Below, piece by piece: positions 1 through 9,010 of a stretch of DNA of 64,000 bases; position 1 is the first letter of the stretch, and the number at the start of each line of letters is the position of its first letter. The translations under genes were made by a program, and so were the position numbers. The notes below the pieces were generated by a model. That model made no database searches. It saw nothing but the letters and a program-made list of their open reading frames with translations, and was not told the origin of the DNA. The DNA comes from Pseudomonadota bacterium (GTDB taxonomy: Bacteria > Pseudomonadota > Gammaproteobacteria > Nitrosococcales > Methylophagaceae), in NCBI GenBank assembly GCA_030576275.1, contig JALIBN010000003.1, positions 1 to 64,000 on the forward strand, read 5' to 3'.

Positions 1-1
1 C

Positions 2-547
2 TACGACACCACGCAAGGTGCTAGCTTTGAGACCTATGCAGGCATTCGAATTCGTGGCGCAATGTTAGATGAGATTCGTCGAAATGACTGGGCCCCTCGT
101 TCGGTTCATCGCAAGGCCCGTGAAATTGCTGCTGTTATGCAAAATTTAGAACAACAACATGGTCGCCATGCCAGTGATAACGAAATTGCCAAGGCTTTAG
201 GACTCAACATCGAAGAATATCACCAGCAATTACATGATGCTGCTGGACATCAAGTATTTAGTCTCGATGAGTTTTCTGACAATGATGAAACACATGCGCA
301 ACCCATAACCACTGTACTATCAGGCCCCATCGATACATTACAATCAGAAGAATTTCAATCAGCATTGACTGAAGCAATAAAAACACTGCCCGAACGTGAA
401 TGTTTATTGATGGGCTTATATTATAGTGAAGAGTTAAATTTGAAAGAAATTGGTGAGGTATTAGGTGTAAGTGAATCACGTGTAAGCCAGATCCACAGCC
501 AAACGGTCATTCGACTTCGCTCTAAATTAAGTGATTGGTTAAATTAA
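2..547 (+). CDS. fliA: RNA polymerase sigma factor FliA (sigma-28), 5' truncated by window edge
   Basis: The frame is open from base 2, 20 codons before the ATG listed in the ORF track, and reads through the sigma-28 region 2 signature ([19 protein letters not shown]), so the gene starts outside the window. Region 3 follows, then a region 4 helix-turn-helix ([19 protein letters not shown]) near the C-terminus. FliA directs core RNA polymerase to late flagellar and chemotaxis promoters. Its stop is only 17 bases before the cheY start, the usual fliA-cheY junction of polar-flagellated gammaproteobacteria, so it probably heads or precedes the chemotaxis operon. Identity is secure from region 2 and 4 motifs plus context. 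Confidence 0.95.
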   Translation, partial: YDTTQGASFETYAGIRIRGAMLDEIRRNDWAPRSVHRKAREIAAVMQNLEQQHGRHASDNEIAKALGLNIEEYHQQLHDAAGHQVFSLDEFSDNDETHAQPITTVLSGPIDTLQSEEFQSALTEAIKTLPERECLLMGLYYSEELNLKEIGEVLGVSESRVSQIHSQTVIRLRSKLSDWLN

Positions 548-564
548 AAACTGGAGGTAGCCCC

Positions 565-954
565 TTGGATAAAAACATGAAAATCCTTATCGTAGATGAC
601 TTTTCAACGATGCGACGAATTATAAAAAATTTACTACGTGAATTGGGTTTTAATAACACCGTAGAAGCGGATGATGGTTTAACAGCCTTACCCATTTTAC
701 AAGCGGGTGGCATTGATTTTTTAGTAACCGATTGGAATATGCCCGGCATGCAAGGCATTGACCTTCTGAAAGCAGTTCGTGCCGATGCCAAATTGGCATC
801 ACTTCCGGTTTTAATGGTAACTGCTGAAACTAAACGTGAACAAATCATGGTTGCTGCACAAGCAGGTGTTAATGGGTATGTCGTCAAGCCATTTACTGCT
901 GGGACATTAAAGGACAAAATTGATAAGATATTTGAACGTCTCGATGCAAAATAA
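565..954 (+). CDS. cheY: Chemotaxis response regulator CheY (TTG start)
   Basis: This is a single receiver domain of about 129 residues: the acidic pair in ILIVDD, the phospho-acceptor Asp in [10 protein letters not shown], the Thr in MVTAE and the Lys in VVKPF are all present. Phospho-CheY binds the flagellar switch to change rotation. The track start at 535 lies inside fliA. I prefer TTG at 565 because a GGAGG Shine-Dalgarno sits 7 bases upstream and the product then begins [12 protein letters not shown], like CheY of related bacteria. The ATG at 577 would be too far from the GGAGG. It is immediately followed by cheZ. Confidence 0.93.
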   Translation: MDKNMKILIVDDFSTMRRIIKNLLRELGFNNTVEADDGLTALPILQAGGIDFLVTDWNMPGMQGIDLLKAVRADAKLASLPVLMVTAETKREQIMVAAQAGVNGYVVKPFTAGTLKDKIDKIFERLDAK

Positions 955-970
955 ATCATAAGGCGACACC

Positions 971-1705
971 ATGGAATCTAGCACGAAAACAGCACAGCTT
1001 AAAGCTGCTCACGCCTTAGTTAGCGCTTTAGAAGCAGATAATGAGGAACTGATTCAACAACAAATATCCCTCCTCTCTCAAGCCCAAGAAAGTGAACTGT
1101 TCCATGAAGTAGGCAAGTTGACGAGGGAACTACACGAATCACTCAACAGTTTTAATCTAGATTCACGCTTAGTTGATTTAACTGAAAACGCAATGCCTAA
1201 TACACGTGAACGCTTAAATTACGTAATTACTACCACTGAAGACGCAGCACACAAAACTTTAGGCTATATCGACGAAACACTCCCCCTTGCTAGTAGTCTG
1301 AAAGAAACCGCTGAAAAAATTGATGAGAGTTGGCACCGTTTTCGCATGAGAGAAATGAATGCAACTGAGTTTCGGGAGTTAAGTAAAGACATCGAAGCTT
1401 ATTTGCCACTAGTGAAACAACATTCAGACCAGATTCATATTAATTTAACTGACATGATGATGGCGCAAGGTTTTCAAGATTTGACCGGACAAGTTATCCG
1501 CCAAGTGATCACTTTGGTAGAAGAAGTAGAAAACAATTTGGTGCGGTTAGTGAAAGTTTCTGGCAAGCATCTCGAACATAAAAAAGAAGACAAGATTGTT
1601 GATCCTATCAAGGCTGAGGGACCGCAAATTAATGCGGAAAACAATCCAAATGTAGTCAATAATCAAGATGAGGTCGATGATTTGTTATCAAGTCTAGGCT
1701 TCTAA
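971..1705 (+). CDS. cheZ: CheY-P phosphatase CheZ
   Basis: The 244-residue, mostly helical protein carries the CheZ catalytic signature: MAQGFQDLTGQVIRQV holds the conserved Asp and Gln that dephosphorylate CheY-P. The extreme C-terminus (DEVDDLLSSLGF) matches the amphipathic CheY-binding peptide of CheZ, and a low-complexity linker rich in Asn and Lys joins the two parts. It acts in the cytoplasm, at or near the receptor array, to terminate the signal. It lies 16 bases after cheY and 12 before cheA, so it is co-transcribed. Length is slightly above the E. coli protein. Confidence 0.93.
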   Translation: MESSTKTAQLKAAHALVSALEADNEELIQQQISLLSQAQESELFHEVGKLTRELHESLNSFNLDSRLVDLTENAMPNTRERLNYVITTTEDAAHKTLGYIDETLPLASSLKETAEKIDESWHRFRMREMNATEFRELSKDIEAYLPLVKQHSDQIHINLTDMMMAQGFQDLTGQVIRQVITLVEEVENNLVRLVKVSGKHLEHKKEDKIVDPIKAEGPQINAENNPNVVNNQDEVDDLLSSLGF

Positions 1706-1717
1706 AGGATAAGCAAG

Positions 1718-3676
1718 ATGGCATTAGACCGTGAAGATGAGATCCTCCAAGATTTTTTAGTTGAAGCAGATGAGATTTTAGAAGGCCTAAATGAACAACT
1801 GGTTGCACTAGAAACACAACCACAAAATAGTGATCTATTAAATTCTATTTTCCGTGGTTTTCACACGATCAAAGGTGGCGCAGGATTTTTAAGTCTAGAT
1901 GCCATGGTTGCCCTATGCCACGAGGGTGAAGACGTATTTAACATCCTACGCCAAGGCGATCGCGTTGTCGATGCTGAAATGATGGATACCTTCCTCAAAG
2001 TACTCGACATTCTTCATGTTATGTTCGAAGAAACTAAATCAGGTGAATACCCTAGCCCTGCAGATCCCGCTATCTTAAATCATCTTGCCACATACCTGGC
2101 TCCAGCGGCCGCTGTGGCAAAAGTAGTCATTGCAGAACCAGAACCTGTGGTAGCTGTGGCGACGACTAATGATGCCGATGATAATGACGACATTACAGAT
2201 GAAGAATTTGAAGCTTTATTAAATCAATTACATGGTGATTCAGCCCCTGGTGCAGTAGCTCCTAGCCCTACGCCAACACATGTTGTAGCTAAGAGTGATG
2301 ACGATATTACTGAAGAAGAATTCGAAGCTTTACTCGATGAATTACAAGGTAAAAAGAAGGCAACAGTACCTCCGACGCAACAACCTATAATAGAACCAAC
2401 GCCAGAACATTTAATAGAAAAAAATACGCCACCCCAGCCACTTGCAACCACAGCTATTGCCAATGTTGATGTAGCGGCAAAACCTGCCGCTACAGCTAAA
2501 CAAGGGGAAACTAGTGTCCGTGTTGATACCGCTCGTTTAGATGACATTATGAATATGGTGGGTGAATTAGTTCTTGTACGTAATCGCATAAGTACCTTGG
2601 AAGCAACCTTCGACAATGAAGAAATGGCAAAAGCGGTTAATAATCTTGCCGTCGTTACCGCCGATTTACAAAATGCCGTAATGAAAACACGTATGCAACC
2701 GATCAAAAAGGTGTTTGGTCGTTTTCCACGAGTTGTCCGTGATTTAGCAAGAAGTTTGAAAAAAGACATTAACCTAGAGCTTCGTGGTGAAGAAACTGAT
2801 TTAGACAAAAACTTAGTTGAGGCACTCGCCGATCCCTTAGTGCATTTGGTCAGGAACGCAGTTGACCATGGTGTGGAAATGCCCGATGTACGCGAAAAAG
2901 CAGGAAAATCACGTCAGGGTTTAATCGTACTTGGTGCGGCACAAGAAGGTGATCATATCTTGCTCACTATTTCTGATGATGGCGCGGGTATGGATGCAAA
3001 CGTTTTGCGTCAAAAAGCTGTAGAAAAAGGCATGATGGATGAAGAAACTGCCTCACGCCTAACTGATTCTGAATGTTATGCACTCATTTTTGCGCCCGGC
3101 TTTTCGATGAAAGCAGAGATCTCAGATATCTCTGGTCGAGGCGTGGGAATGGACGTCGTCAAAACTAGCATTTCTAAACTTAATGGTGTGATTGACATCA
3201 AATCTGAAGTCGGTGTTGGTACGACCTTATCGATTAAAGTTCCATTAACACTCGCCATAATGCCGACCTTAATGGTCATGTTAGGCGACCAGATTTTTGC
3301 TTTCCCATTAGTCAGTGTTAATGAAATATTCCATTTAGACTTAACTAAGACCCATGTGGTTGATGGTCAAAAAACCATTATGGTTCGTAAAAAAACATTG
3401 CCCTTATTCTATTTAAGAAAATGGCTTACAAGCTCATTTAATCCCTCCGGTAAATCTGAAATAGAGCATGTAGTTATTGTCAACGTAGGGACACAACGTG
3501 TAGGCTTTGTGGTGGATCAATTAATTGGTCAAGAAGAGGTAGTAATAAAACCATTAGGTGCGTTACTACAAGGGACAAAAGGACTTGCAGGTGCAACGAT
3601 CACAGGTGATGGGCGTATCGCTCTTATTCTTGATTTCCCTGAATTAATGAATACCTATGCCAATCGAGGCTATTAA
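1718..3676 (+). CDS. cheA: Chemotaxis histidine kinase CheA
   Basis: Domain order is: HPt domain (about 1-105) with phospho-acceptor His near residue 49 (FHTIKGGAGFL); a long linker (about 106-265); dimerisation domain; HATPase with N-box (HLVRNAVDHGVE), G1 (SDDGAGMD) and G2 (GRGVGMDVV); and a C-terminal CheW-like domain. It autophosphorylates and passes phosphate to CheY and CheB. The linker contains two copies of an acidic motif (DDITDEEFEALLNQL and DDITEEEFEALLDEL). I see no clear P2 domain; this linker position resembles the region of polar CheA proteins proposed to contact ParP. Length of 652 residues is ordinary for the family. Confidence 0.95.
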   Translation: MALDREDEILQDFLVEADEILEGLNEQLVALETQPQNSDLLNSIFRGFHTIKGGAGFLSLDAMVALCHEGEDVFNILRQGDRVVDAEMMDTFLKVLDILHVMFEETKSGEYPSPADPAILNHLATYLAPAAAVAKVVIAEPEPVVAVATTNDADDNDDITDEEFEALLNQLHGDSAPGAVAPSPTPTHVVAKSDDDITEEEFEALLDELQGKKKATVPPTQQPIIEPTPEHLIEKNTPPQPLATTAIANVDVAAKPAATAKQGETSVRVDTARLDDIMNMVGELVLVRNRISTLEATFDNEEMAKAVNNLAVVTADLQNAVMKTRMQPIKKVFGRFPRVVRDLARSLKKDINLELRGEETDLDKNLVEALADPLVHLVRNAVDHGVEMPDVREKAGKSRQGLIVLGAAQEGDHILLTISDDGAGMDANVLRQKAVEKGMMDEETASRLTDSECYALIFAPGFSMKAEISDISGRGVGMDVVKTSISKLNGVIDIKSEVGVGTTLSIKVPLTLAIMPTLMVMLGDQIFAFPLVSVNEIFHLDLTKTHVVDGQKTIMVRKKTLPLFYLRKWLTSSFNPSGKSEIEHVVIVNVGTQRVGFVVDQLIGQEEVVIKPLGALLQGTKGLAGATITGDGRIALILDFPELMNTYANRGY

Positions 3677-3685
3677 GAGGATGCT

Positions 3686-4753
3686 ATGCCGCCAGTTCGC
3701 GTACTGATTGTTGATGATTCAGGTTTCTTTCGCAGACGGCTATCTGAAATAATTGCCCGTGATCCTCGTTTTGAGGTCGTGGGTATGGCTAGTAATGGCC
3801 TAGAAGCCGTTGCTCAAGTCACCCTTTTGAAACCAGATGTCATTAGCATGGATATTGAGATGCCAGTGATGGATGGCATTAGCGCTGTTCGCAAAATAAT
3901 GGCTCAACAACCTACTCCCATACTCATGCTATCCACATGGACAACGGAAGGTGCAAAATCAACGCTTGAAGCATTAGATGCTGGGGCTGTTGATTATCTG
4001 CCTAAGCGTTTTCAGGATATTTCCGACAATTCAAACATTGCACATCAGCAACTATGTCAACGGCTACACGACTTAGCTACAAACTCGCATACAAAAAACT
4101 TACCAGTAGCTAAAGTTTCATCAATTTCGCTCAATGTTCGCCAGCACCAACCCTATTCAATAACCGCTAATAACTCTTCTAATGGACTGGTTCGCTTAGT
4201 TGCAATTGGCACATCAACAGGTGGGCCCGTTGCCTTACAAGTAATATTATGCCAATTACCGTCTGATTTTCCGCATCCAATTTTGTTGATACAACATATG
4301 CCTGCCGCATTCACACCTTCGTTTGCACAACGGCTCAATGTACAATGCAAGATTACTGTTAAACAGGCAATAGACGGTGAAAAACTATTGCCAGGTACAG
4401 CTTATCTCGCACCAGGCGGCATGCAAATGTTTATCAAAGGCACAAAGAGAAATTCTAGCATCGAAATTCGGGCCGCTAAATCAGATCAAACTTATAAACC
4501 TTCTATCGATATAACCTTGGAATCACTTATACCGATTTGTCCTGCTGAAACGCTTGTTATCATATTGACTGGAATGGGCGCTGATGGACGTGAAGCGTGT
4601 AAAAAACTACGACCATTAGGGGCGACAATATGGGCTCAAGATCAACAAAGTAGTACGATATATGGCATGCCTATGGCAATTGCTAAAGCGGGTTTGGCTG
4701 ATAAAATACTCAGTCTGAATGATATCGGTCAGCATTTAGCGGAATTAAAATAG
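3686..4753 (+). CDS. cheB: Chemotaxis protein-glutamate methylesterase CheB
   Basis: An N-terminal receiver domain (VLIVDDSGFFRRRL, phospho-acceptor Asp in SMDIEMPVMDG) is followed by a linker and a methylesterase domain from about residue 165. The catalytic Ser is in IGTSTGGPVAL, the His in IQHMPAAFTPSFA and the Asp in GMGADGREA. CheB removes methyl groups from receptors (and deamidates Gln), giving adaptation; phosphorylation by CheA activates it. It sits between cheA and the stator gene motC, nine bases after cheA. A partner CheR gene is not in this window. Confidence 0.95.
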   Translation: MPPVRVLIVDDSGFFRRRLSEIIARDPRFEVVGMASNGLEAVAQVTLLKPDVISMDIEMPVMDGISAVRKIMAQQPTPILMLSTWTTEGAKSTLEALDAGAVDYLPKRFQDISDNSNIAHQQLCQRLHDLATNSHTKNLPVAKVSSISLNVRQHQPYSITANNSSNGLVRLVAIGTSTGGPVALQVILCQLPSDFPHPILLIQHMPAAFTPSFAQRLNVQCKITVKQAIDGEKLLPGTAYLAPGGMQMFIKGTKRNSSIEIRAAKSDQTYKPSIDITLESLIPICPAETLVIILTGMGADGREACKKLRPLGATIWAQDQQSSTIYGMPMAIAKAGLADKILSLNDIGQHLAELK

Positions 4754-4754
4754 T

Positions 4755-5495
4755 ATGGATATACTAAGTGTTCTTGGACTTTTAGTAGGTTTTGGCGCCA
4801 TTCTCGGTGGGCAATACCTCGAGGGCGGTCATATAGATAGCATCATGAATGCTGTTGCCCTGTTAATTGTTTTAGGTGGGACACTGGGGGCTGTAATGTT
4901 ACAAACCCCATTGAATACCTTCATTCGCGCACTAAAAATGCTACGTTGGATTTTTTTTCCACTAAAATATTCGCCTGAGGAAGAACTCAATAAAATACTT
5001 GAATGGAATCATATCGCACGAAAAGAAGGCCTTTTCAAGTTGGAATCAGCAGCTGAATTTGAAGACAACCTCTTTACGCAAAAAGGTTTGCAACTGATTG
5101 CTGATGGGGGCACAGCCGAAATGATACGTGATGTTTTAGAAAATGATTTAGACATACAAGAACATAATGATCTGCAAGCCGCAAAAGTCTTTGAAGCTAT
5201 GGGTGGTTACTCACCTACGATTGGTATTATAGGAGCGGTTTTGGGCTTAATTCATGTCATGGGTAATCTTGCCGATCCTTCTTCATTAGGCGCGGGCATT
5301 GCCGTCGCATTCATTGCCACTATTTATGGTGTAGCACTAGCTAATCTATTATTTCTTCCTATTGCTGGCAAACTCAAAACACTGGTTCAACGCCGTAGTA
5401 GTTTGCAGATGATGATGATTGAAGGTTTGATATGCGTGGCTGATGGCGATAATCCACGTAATATTGAATCTCGTTTACAAGCCTACCTTAGTTAA
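4755..5495 (+). CDS. motC: Flagellar motor stator protein MotC (MotA family)
   Basis: This 246-residue protein has the MotA/PomA layout: two N-terminal membrane segments (near 1-20 and 30-50), a large cytoplasmic loop carrying charged residues for contact with FliG, and two C-terminal segments (GGYSPTIGIIGAVLGLIHVM and AVAFIATIYGVALANLLFL). With its MotB-like partner it forms the ion-conducting stator. Its place directly after cheB with a single-base gap matches motC of Pseudomonas-type polar systems, where a second stator set (MotAB) lies elsewhere in the genome. Ion specificity cannot be told from sequence alone. Confidence 0.9.
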   Translation: MDILSVLGLLVGFGAILGGQYLEGGHIDSIMNAVALLIVLGGTLGAVMLQTPLNTFIRALKMLRWIFFPLKYSPEEELNKILEWNHIARKEGLFKLESAAEFEDNLFTQKGLQLIADGGTAEMIRDVLENDLDIQEHNDLQAAKVFEAMGGYSPTIGIIGAVLGLIHVMGNLADPSSLGAGIAVAFIATIYGVALANLLFLPIAGKLKTLVQRRSSLQMMMIEGLICVADGDNPRNIESRLQAYLS

Positions 5496-5504
5496 TTACT
5501 GGCG

Positions 5505-6434
5505 ATGGCAAGCAAAAAAAGAGTTGAAGAACACGTAAACCATGAACGTTGGTTAGTCTCTTATGCTGATTTTATAACCTTATTATTTGCATTTTTTGTT
5601 GTTATGTATTCAATTTCTTCGGTCAATGAAGGTAAATATCGAGTGCTATCCGACACCTTAGAGGCCGTATTTAAAGATCCGGCAAGAAGTAAAGACCCTA
5701 TTCAAGTAGGTGACTTACTCCGAGGAGAAGGCAAGCAAACCGCCGAACCAAAAGCAATAGAAAATCCAATCAACGTCTTAGAATTAGCGCCAATTGAAAT
5801 GCCCATAGCAATGCCTCCCGATATATTGCCGCCTGAACAAATAGATAGTCATACTCCACCACCAGTAGATGACGAGATCATTCGTAATATCAAAGACATT
5901 TCAATACAATTAAATAAAGCCTTAGCCGATCTCATTGCTAATGATGATGTCATTATCAAACAAGGTGATGATTGGCTAGAATTAGAAATGAAATCCAATG
6001 TCTTGTTTTACAGTGGTGAGGCTCGCTTAGAAACTACAGCAGTGCCGATCATTGGTAAAGTGGCCACCATATTGAGCACATCAGCCAATCCAATACAGGT
6101 CGAAGGTTTCACCGATAACAATCCTATAAATACATCCAAGTTTCCGTCAAATTGGGAATTGTCAGCAGCACGTGCTGCAAGTGTGGTGCATTTATTAGAT
6201 CGTTATGGACTTGATCCCAGCCGCATGTCGGCTATAGGTTACGGTGAATTCCAACCTATTGCTGACAATTCTACAGAAGAAGGCCGTCAAAAAAATCGTC
6301 GTGTTGTATTAGTCGTTCTTGGTAGTAAAGATAGTCGCCGAGATATAAATGTCTTCACGCCAAATACCTTAAAAGAAGCCATAGTACCAACCTTACCCAT
6401 TCCGATACAACCTATGAGTACAAATACACCATGA
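5505..6434 (+). CDS. motD: Flagellar motor protein MotD (MotB family, OmpA-like domain)
   Basis: A single N-terminal membrane segment (residues about 16-40) includes YADFITLLFAFFVVM, with the Asp that carries the translocated ion in MotB proteins. A Pro-rich linker follows, then a C-terminal OmpA/MotB peptidoglycan-binding domain (VEGFTDNNPI, NWELSAARAASVV, NRRVVLVVLG). It anchors the MotC stator ring to the cell wall. The MotB extension beyond residue 275 is short and Pro/Thr-rich. It starts nine bases after motC and overlaps the ParA-like gene by four bases (ATGA), indicating translational coupling. Confidence 0.92.
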   Translation: MASKKRVEEHVNHERWLVSYADFITLLFAFFVVMYSISSVNEGKYRVLSDTLEAVFKDPARSKDPIQVGDLLRGEGKQTAEPKAIENPINVLELAPIEMPIAMPPDILPPEQIDSHTPPPVDDEIIRNIKDISIQLNKALADLIANDDVIIKQGDDWLELEMKSNVLFYSGEARLETTAVPIIGKVATILSTSANPIQVEGFTDNNPINTSKFPSNWELSAARAASVVHLLDRYGLDPSRMSAIGYGEFQPIADNSTEEGRQKNRRVVLVVLGSKDSRRDINVFTPNTLKEAIVPTLPIPIQPMSTNTP

Positions 6435-7228
6435 CAATTTGGGCTGTTGCCAACCAAAAAGGTGGTGTGGGAAAAACGACTACTGTTGTTAGCTTAGCGA
6501 GCTTATTAGCTACTCAAGGTAACCCCACTCTTATTCTTGATATGGATCCACATGGTTCACTGACCACGTATTTTGGCCATGATCCTGATACCATAAAAGC
6601 CAGTATTTATACCGTTTTCCAGAAAATTGATCATAGTCCTAATTCGGCTATTTTTAATGCACTCAAGAAAACAGATTACGATAATCTCTACATACTGCCT
6701 GCTTCTACGGCTATGGCAACCTTAGATCGCCAACTAGGCGCGCAAGGTGGCAAGGGACTCATCATCAAAAAAACCTTGAAACACCTTGGTGAGCGCTTTC
6801 CCAATATCATCATTGATTGTCCTCCCATGCTGGGTATTTTAATGATCAATGCTCTCGCGGCTTGCGATCAACTTTTAATCCCTGTCCAAACTGAATTTCT
6901 TGCACTTAAAGGTTTGGAGCATATGTTACATACTCTGGGAATGATTAATCATTCTCGCAAACAAGGACTCCCTTTTTTGATTATTCCCACACTGTTTGAT
7001 CAAAATATCCGTTCATCGGTTGAAAGCCTGAGAATGTTACATGACAAATATAACAGCGGTGTTTGGGATGATGTTATTCCAGTGGATAATCAATTCCGAG
7101 ATGTCAGTAAATTAGGGCTCCCACTGCCCATTACTAATCAGTATGCACCAGGGGCTCTAGCCTATTCCGCACTATTACAACATCTACAACGCACTGCCAA
7201 TGATCTGAACAAGCTTCCTCATGTCTGA
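6431..7228 (+). CDS. ParA-family ATPase that positions the chemotaxis array (ParC type)
   Basis: The protein begins with a deviant Walker A box (QKGGVGKTTT) and has the Walker A' (LILDMDPHGSL) and Walker B-like (IIIDCPPML) motifs of ParA/Soj ATPases; length 265. In Vibrio and Pseudomonas the orthologue at this exact operon position (called ParC, not the topoisomerase) places chemotaxis clusters and, with ParP, favours their inheritance at the flagellated pole. There is no ParB-like gene beside it, which argues against a role in chromosome partition. It overlaps motD by 4 bases and the next gene by 8. Confidence 0.88.
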   Translation: MTIWAVANQKGGVGKTTTVVSLASLLATQGNPTLILDMDPHGSLTTYFGHDPDTIKASIYTVFQKIDHSPNSAIFNALKKTDYDNLYILPASTAMATLDRQLGAQGGKGLIIKKTLKHLGERFPNIIIDCPPMLGILMINALAACDQLLIPVQTEFLALKGLEHMLHTLGMINHSRKQGLPFLIIPTLFDQNIRSSVESLRMLHDKYNSGVWDDVIPVDNQFRDVSKLGLPLPITNQYAPGALAYSALLQHLQRTANDLNKLPHV

Positions 7229-7808
7229 ATCAAAACAAATTGCCGACCATGAAGATGCCCTCGATCTCTATTTCAACGAGATGCTAGTCGATTCCACTGC
7301 CGATATAGTGACCGGGGAAACCACAGTTCGACTAGACAAAGCTAAACTGACTTCTGAATATGATCTAACTAAACCTTTTCAAGCACTTTTATTTGATATA
7401 AATGGGTTACAACTGGCCATTCGTACCGAAGATATTAAAGCAATATTTCCATGGCCTGAAACATTATTAGAACAAAGCCACGGGTCGTCTAATAACGAAG
7501 CAATTATCGGCTCTTATAATCTAGCGGCCAATCAAATAAAGATTATTAATACTGCTAATATTGTTCTCCCTATTCAACACCGACGTAATATAGCGATACC
7601 TAGCTTTATGATTGTGGTTGGCGAAGGCAACTGGGCCTTAAGCTGCCATAAAATAAATTCGGTCATCATCCTAGCACCTGAAGATATACGATGGCGTAAA
7701 AATAAGGGGACTCGACCATGGTTAGCAGGTACCTCAATTGAAAAAAGCTGTAGTATCGTTAATCTTATTGGGTTGGTAAATTTGCTAACTCCTAAAAATT
7801 TGGCATGA
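7221..7808 (+). CDS. CheW-like domain protein, probable ParP homologue
   Basis: This 195-residue protein has a short acidic N-terminal stretch followed by a divergent CheW-like domain (about 50-190; FQALLFDINGLQLAIRTEDI, and GLVNLL near the end). Position between the ParA-like ATPase and cheW is that of ParP in Vibrio and of the CheW-like gene in Pseudomonas. ParP links the ATPase to CheA and stabilises polar arrays. The CheW-like domain is divergent, which suits a scaffolding role rather than receptor coupling. The ParP assignment rests mainly on synteny and domain type. Confidence 0.75.
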   Translation: MSESKQIADHEDALDLYFNEMLVDSTADIVTGETTVRLDKAKLTSEYDLTKPFQALLFDINGLQLAIRTEDIKAIFPWPETLLEQSHGSSNNEAIIGSYNLAANQIKIINTANIVLPIQHRRNIAIPSFMIVVGEGNWALSCHKINSVIILAPEDIRWRKNKGTRPWLAGTSIEKSCSIVNLIGLVNLLTPKNLA

Positions 7809-7904
7809 ACAATGCTTTTAATTTATCAGTTCATCGGCTGCCGGTAATTTGTCAGCCACTACTTTTACAGGCAGTGAAGTCACGATGTTTAAGGTTGGAA
7901 AATA

Positions 7905-8384
7905 ATGAGTCAAAAAGACAGTGAAGTAAACGATCCTATTTTGCAGTGGGTGACCTACCAGCTGGAAGATGAAACTTATGGCATTAATGTAATGCAGGTA
8001 CAAGAAGTACTGCGTATTACAGAAATCACACCTGTACCGGGAGCACCCAGTTATGTTTTAGGCATTATTAATTTACGCGGTAACGTAGTGACTGTTATTA
8101 ATACTCGCAGTCGATTCGGTTTAATGCCTAAAGAGAGTAATGATGATCAATCTAGAATTATTATCGTCGAAGTAAATGGCAATGTTATCGGTATGCTAGT
8201 TGATAGCGTCGCCGAAGTAGTTTACTTGCATCAATCGGAAATTGATTCTGTACCCATGGTCAATAATGACGACAGTTCACGCTTTATCCAAGGCGTATGT
8301 AGCAGAGAAGAACAGTTATTAATTTTAGTAGATGCCAATAAATTTTTAACTGAAGAAGAAGTCTCAGATTTCTCTGGGTTTTAG
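7905..8384 (+). CDS. cheW: Chemotaxis coupling protein CheW
   Basis: This canonical CheW of 159 residues shows WVTYQLEDETYGINVMQVQE at the start of the domain, then VPGAPSYVLGIINLRGNVV, and LVDSVAEVV with a later RFIQGV segment. It couples methyl-accepting receptors to CheA in the signalling array. A 96-base gap separates it from the ParP-like gene, the largest gap inside the operon, leaving room for an internal promoter, although none is obvious. An AAGG Shine-Dalgarno precedes the ATG. It is the second CheW-fold gene in a row, but only this one looks like a standard coupling protein. Confidence 0.95.
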   Translation: MSQKDSEVNDPILQWVTYQLEDETYGINVMQVQEVLRITEITPVPGAPSYVLGIINLRGNVVTVINTRSRFGLMPKESNDDQSRIIIVEVNGNVIGMLVDSVAEVVYLHQSEIDSVPMVNNDDSSRFIQGVCSREEQLLILVDANKFLTEEEVSDFSGF

Positions 8385-8395
8385 CACAATACGTA

Positions 8396-8581
8396 ATGGC
8401 TGACACGATTACACCCACTCAGCCACTGGCACCGACTTTACCAGTGACCGTACCACCAGAAGATAAACGTCGCGAGAAACAAAAAAAAACGCCAAATGAG
8501 AATGAGAGTGAGCAAGAACAAACAGACAGTAAAAACAACACAGAAAAGCCACGTAAAGGCCTATTTGATGAATATGTATAA
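8396..8581 (+). CDS. Small charged hypothetical protein after cheW
   Basis: This is a 61-residue open frame 11 bases after cheW and 18 before the DUF2802 gene, in the same direction, so it is probably translated as part of the operon. The product is low-complexity and probably disordered: Pro-rich at the start (PTQPLAPTLPVTVPPE), then Lys/Glu/Asn-rich, ending in a short hydrophobic tail GLFDEYV. No catalytic motif or membrane segment is present. I do not recognise a family. The operon position and intact frame are the main support; the tail could be a docking peptide, but that is a guess. Confidence 0.6.
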   Translation: MADTITPTQPLAPTLPVTVPPEDKRREKQKKTPNENESEQEQTDSKNNTEKPRKGLFDEYV

Positions 8582-8599
8582 CATTAAGGAGACAGAAAA

Positions 8600-8977
8600 A
8601 TGACTACACTTATTATTGTCATGGCAATCACTATCATCACACTGCTGGTCACTAATGCCTGCTACCGCTTATATAAACTAAACCAACAACAAACTGCAAA
8701 AATTGCCAGTTTACAAAATCAACTAGCGGTATTATGTGCTGGCGCCGTAGGTACAGATCAACGTATCATTCGGTTTGAACAAACCCTTCACCAAATAAAA
8801 GAACAACAACATACACTCGATCTTGGTATAAATAATCAGCAGGGTTATGACCATGCCATTCGTTTGGCCCGAAAAGGTGCTAGCATTAATCAACTGATTG
8901 ATAACTGTAATCTAAGTGATGAAGAAGCCCATCTCATTAGCCGTCTTCATAGTAGTGATCATCAGTCAATGCATTAA
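8600..8977 (+). CDS. DUF2802 family membrane-anchored protein
   Basis: This 125-residue protein has an N-terminal membrane segment (LIIVMAITIITLLVTNACY), a coiled-coil-like middle rich in Gln and Leu, and a conserved C-terminal part (YDHAIRLARKGASINQLIDN followed by LSDEEAHLISRLH) that resembles the DUF2802 family found after cheW in Pseudomonas-type clusters. Function is unknown; the C-terminal part looks like a small helix-turn-helix-type fold. An AAGGAG ribosome site precedes the start. It is the last gene of the chemotaxis operon and converges on the FlhB-like gene. Confidence 0.8.
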   Translation: MTTLIIVMAITIITLLVTNACYRLYKLNQQQTAKIASLQNQLAVLCAGAVGTDQRIIRFEQTLHQIKEQQHTLDLGINNQQGYDHAIRLARKGASINQLIDNCNLSDEEAHLISRLHSSDHQSMH

Positions 8978-9010
8978 AATTGATTGTCTTCTGTGAGATA
9001 GGGCTATGCC

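Noticed and set aside
2224-2808. 194-codon ORF on the minus strand
   Set aside because: It lies wholly inside cheA, antisense to it, and its composition is a shadow of cheA codons.
6431-7228. Chromosome partition ParA with a missing ParB
   Set aside because: The position between motD and CheW-like genes matches the chemotaxis-array ParA of polar systems.
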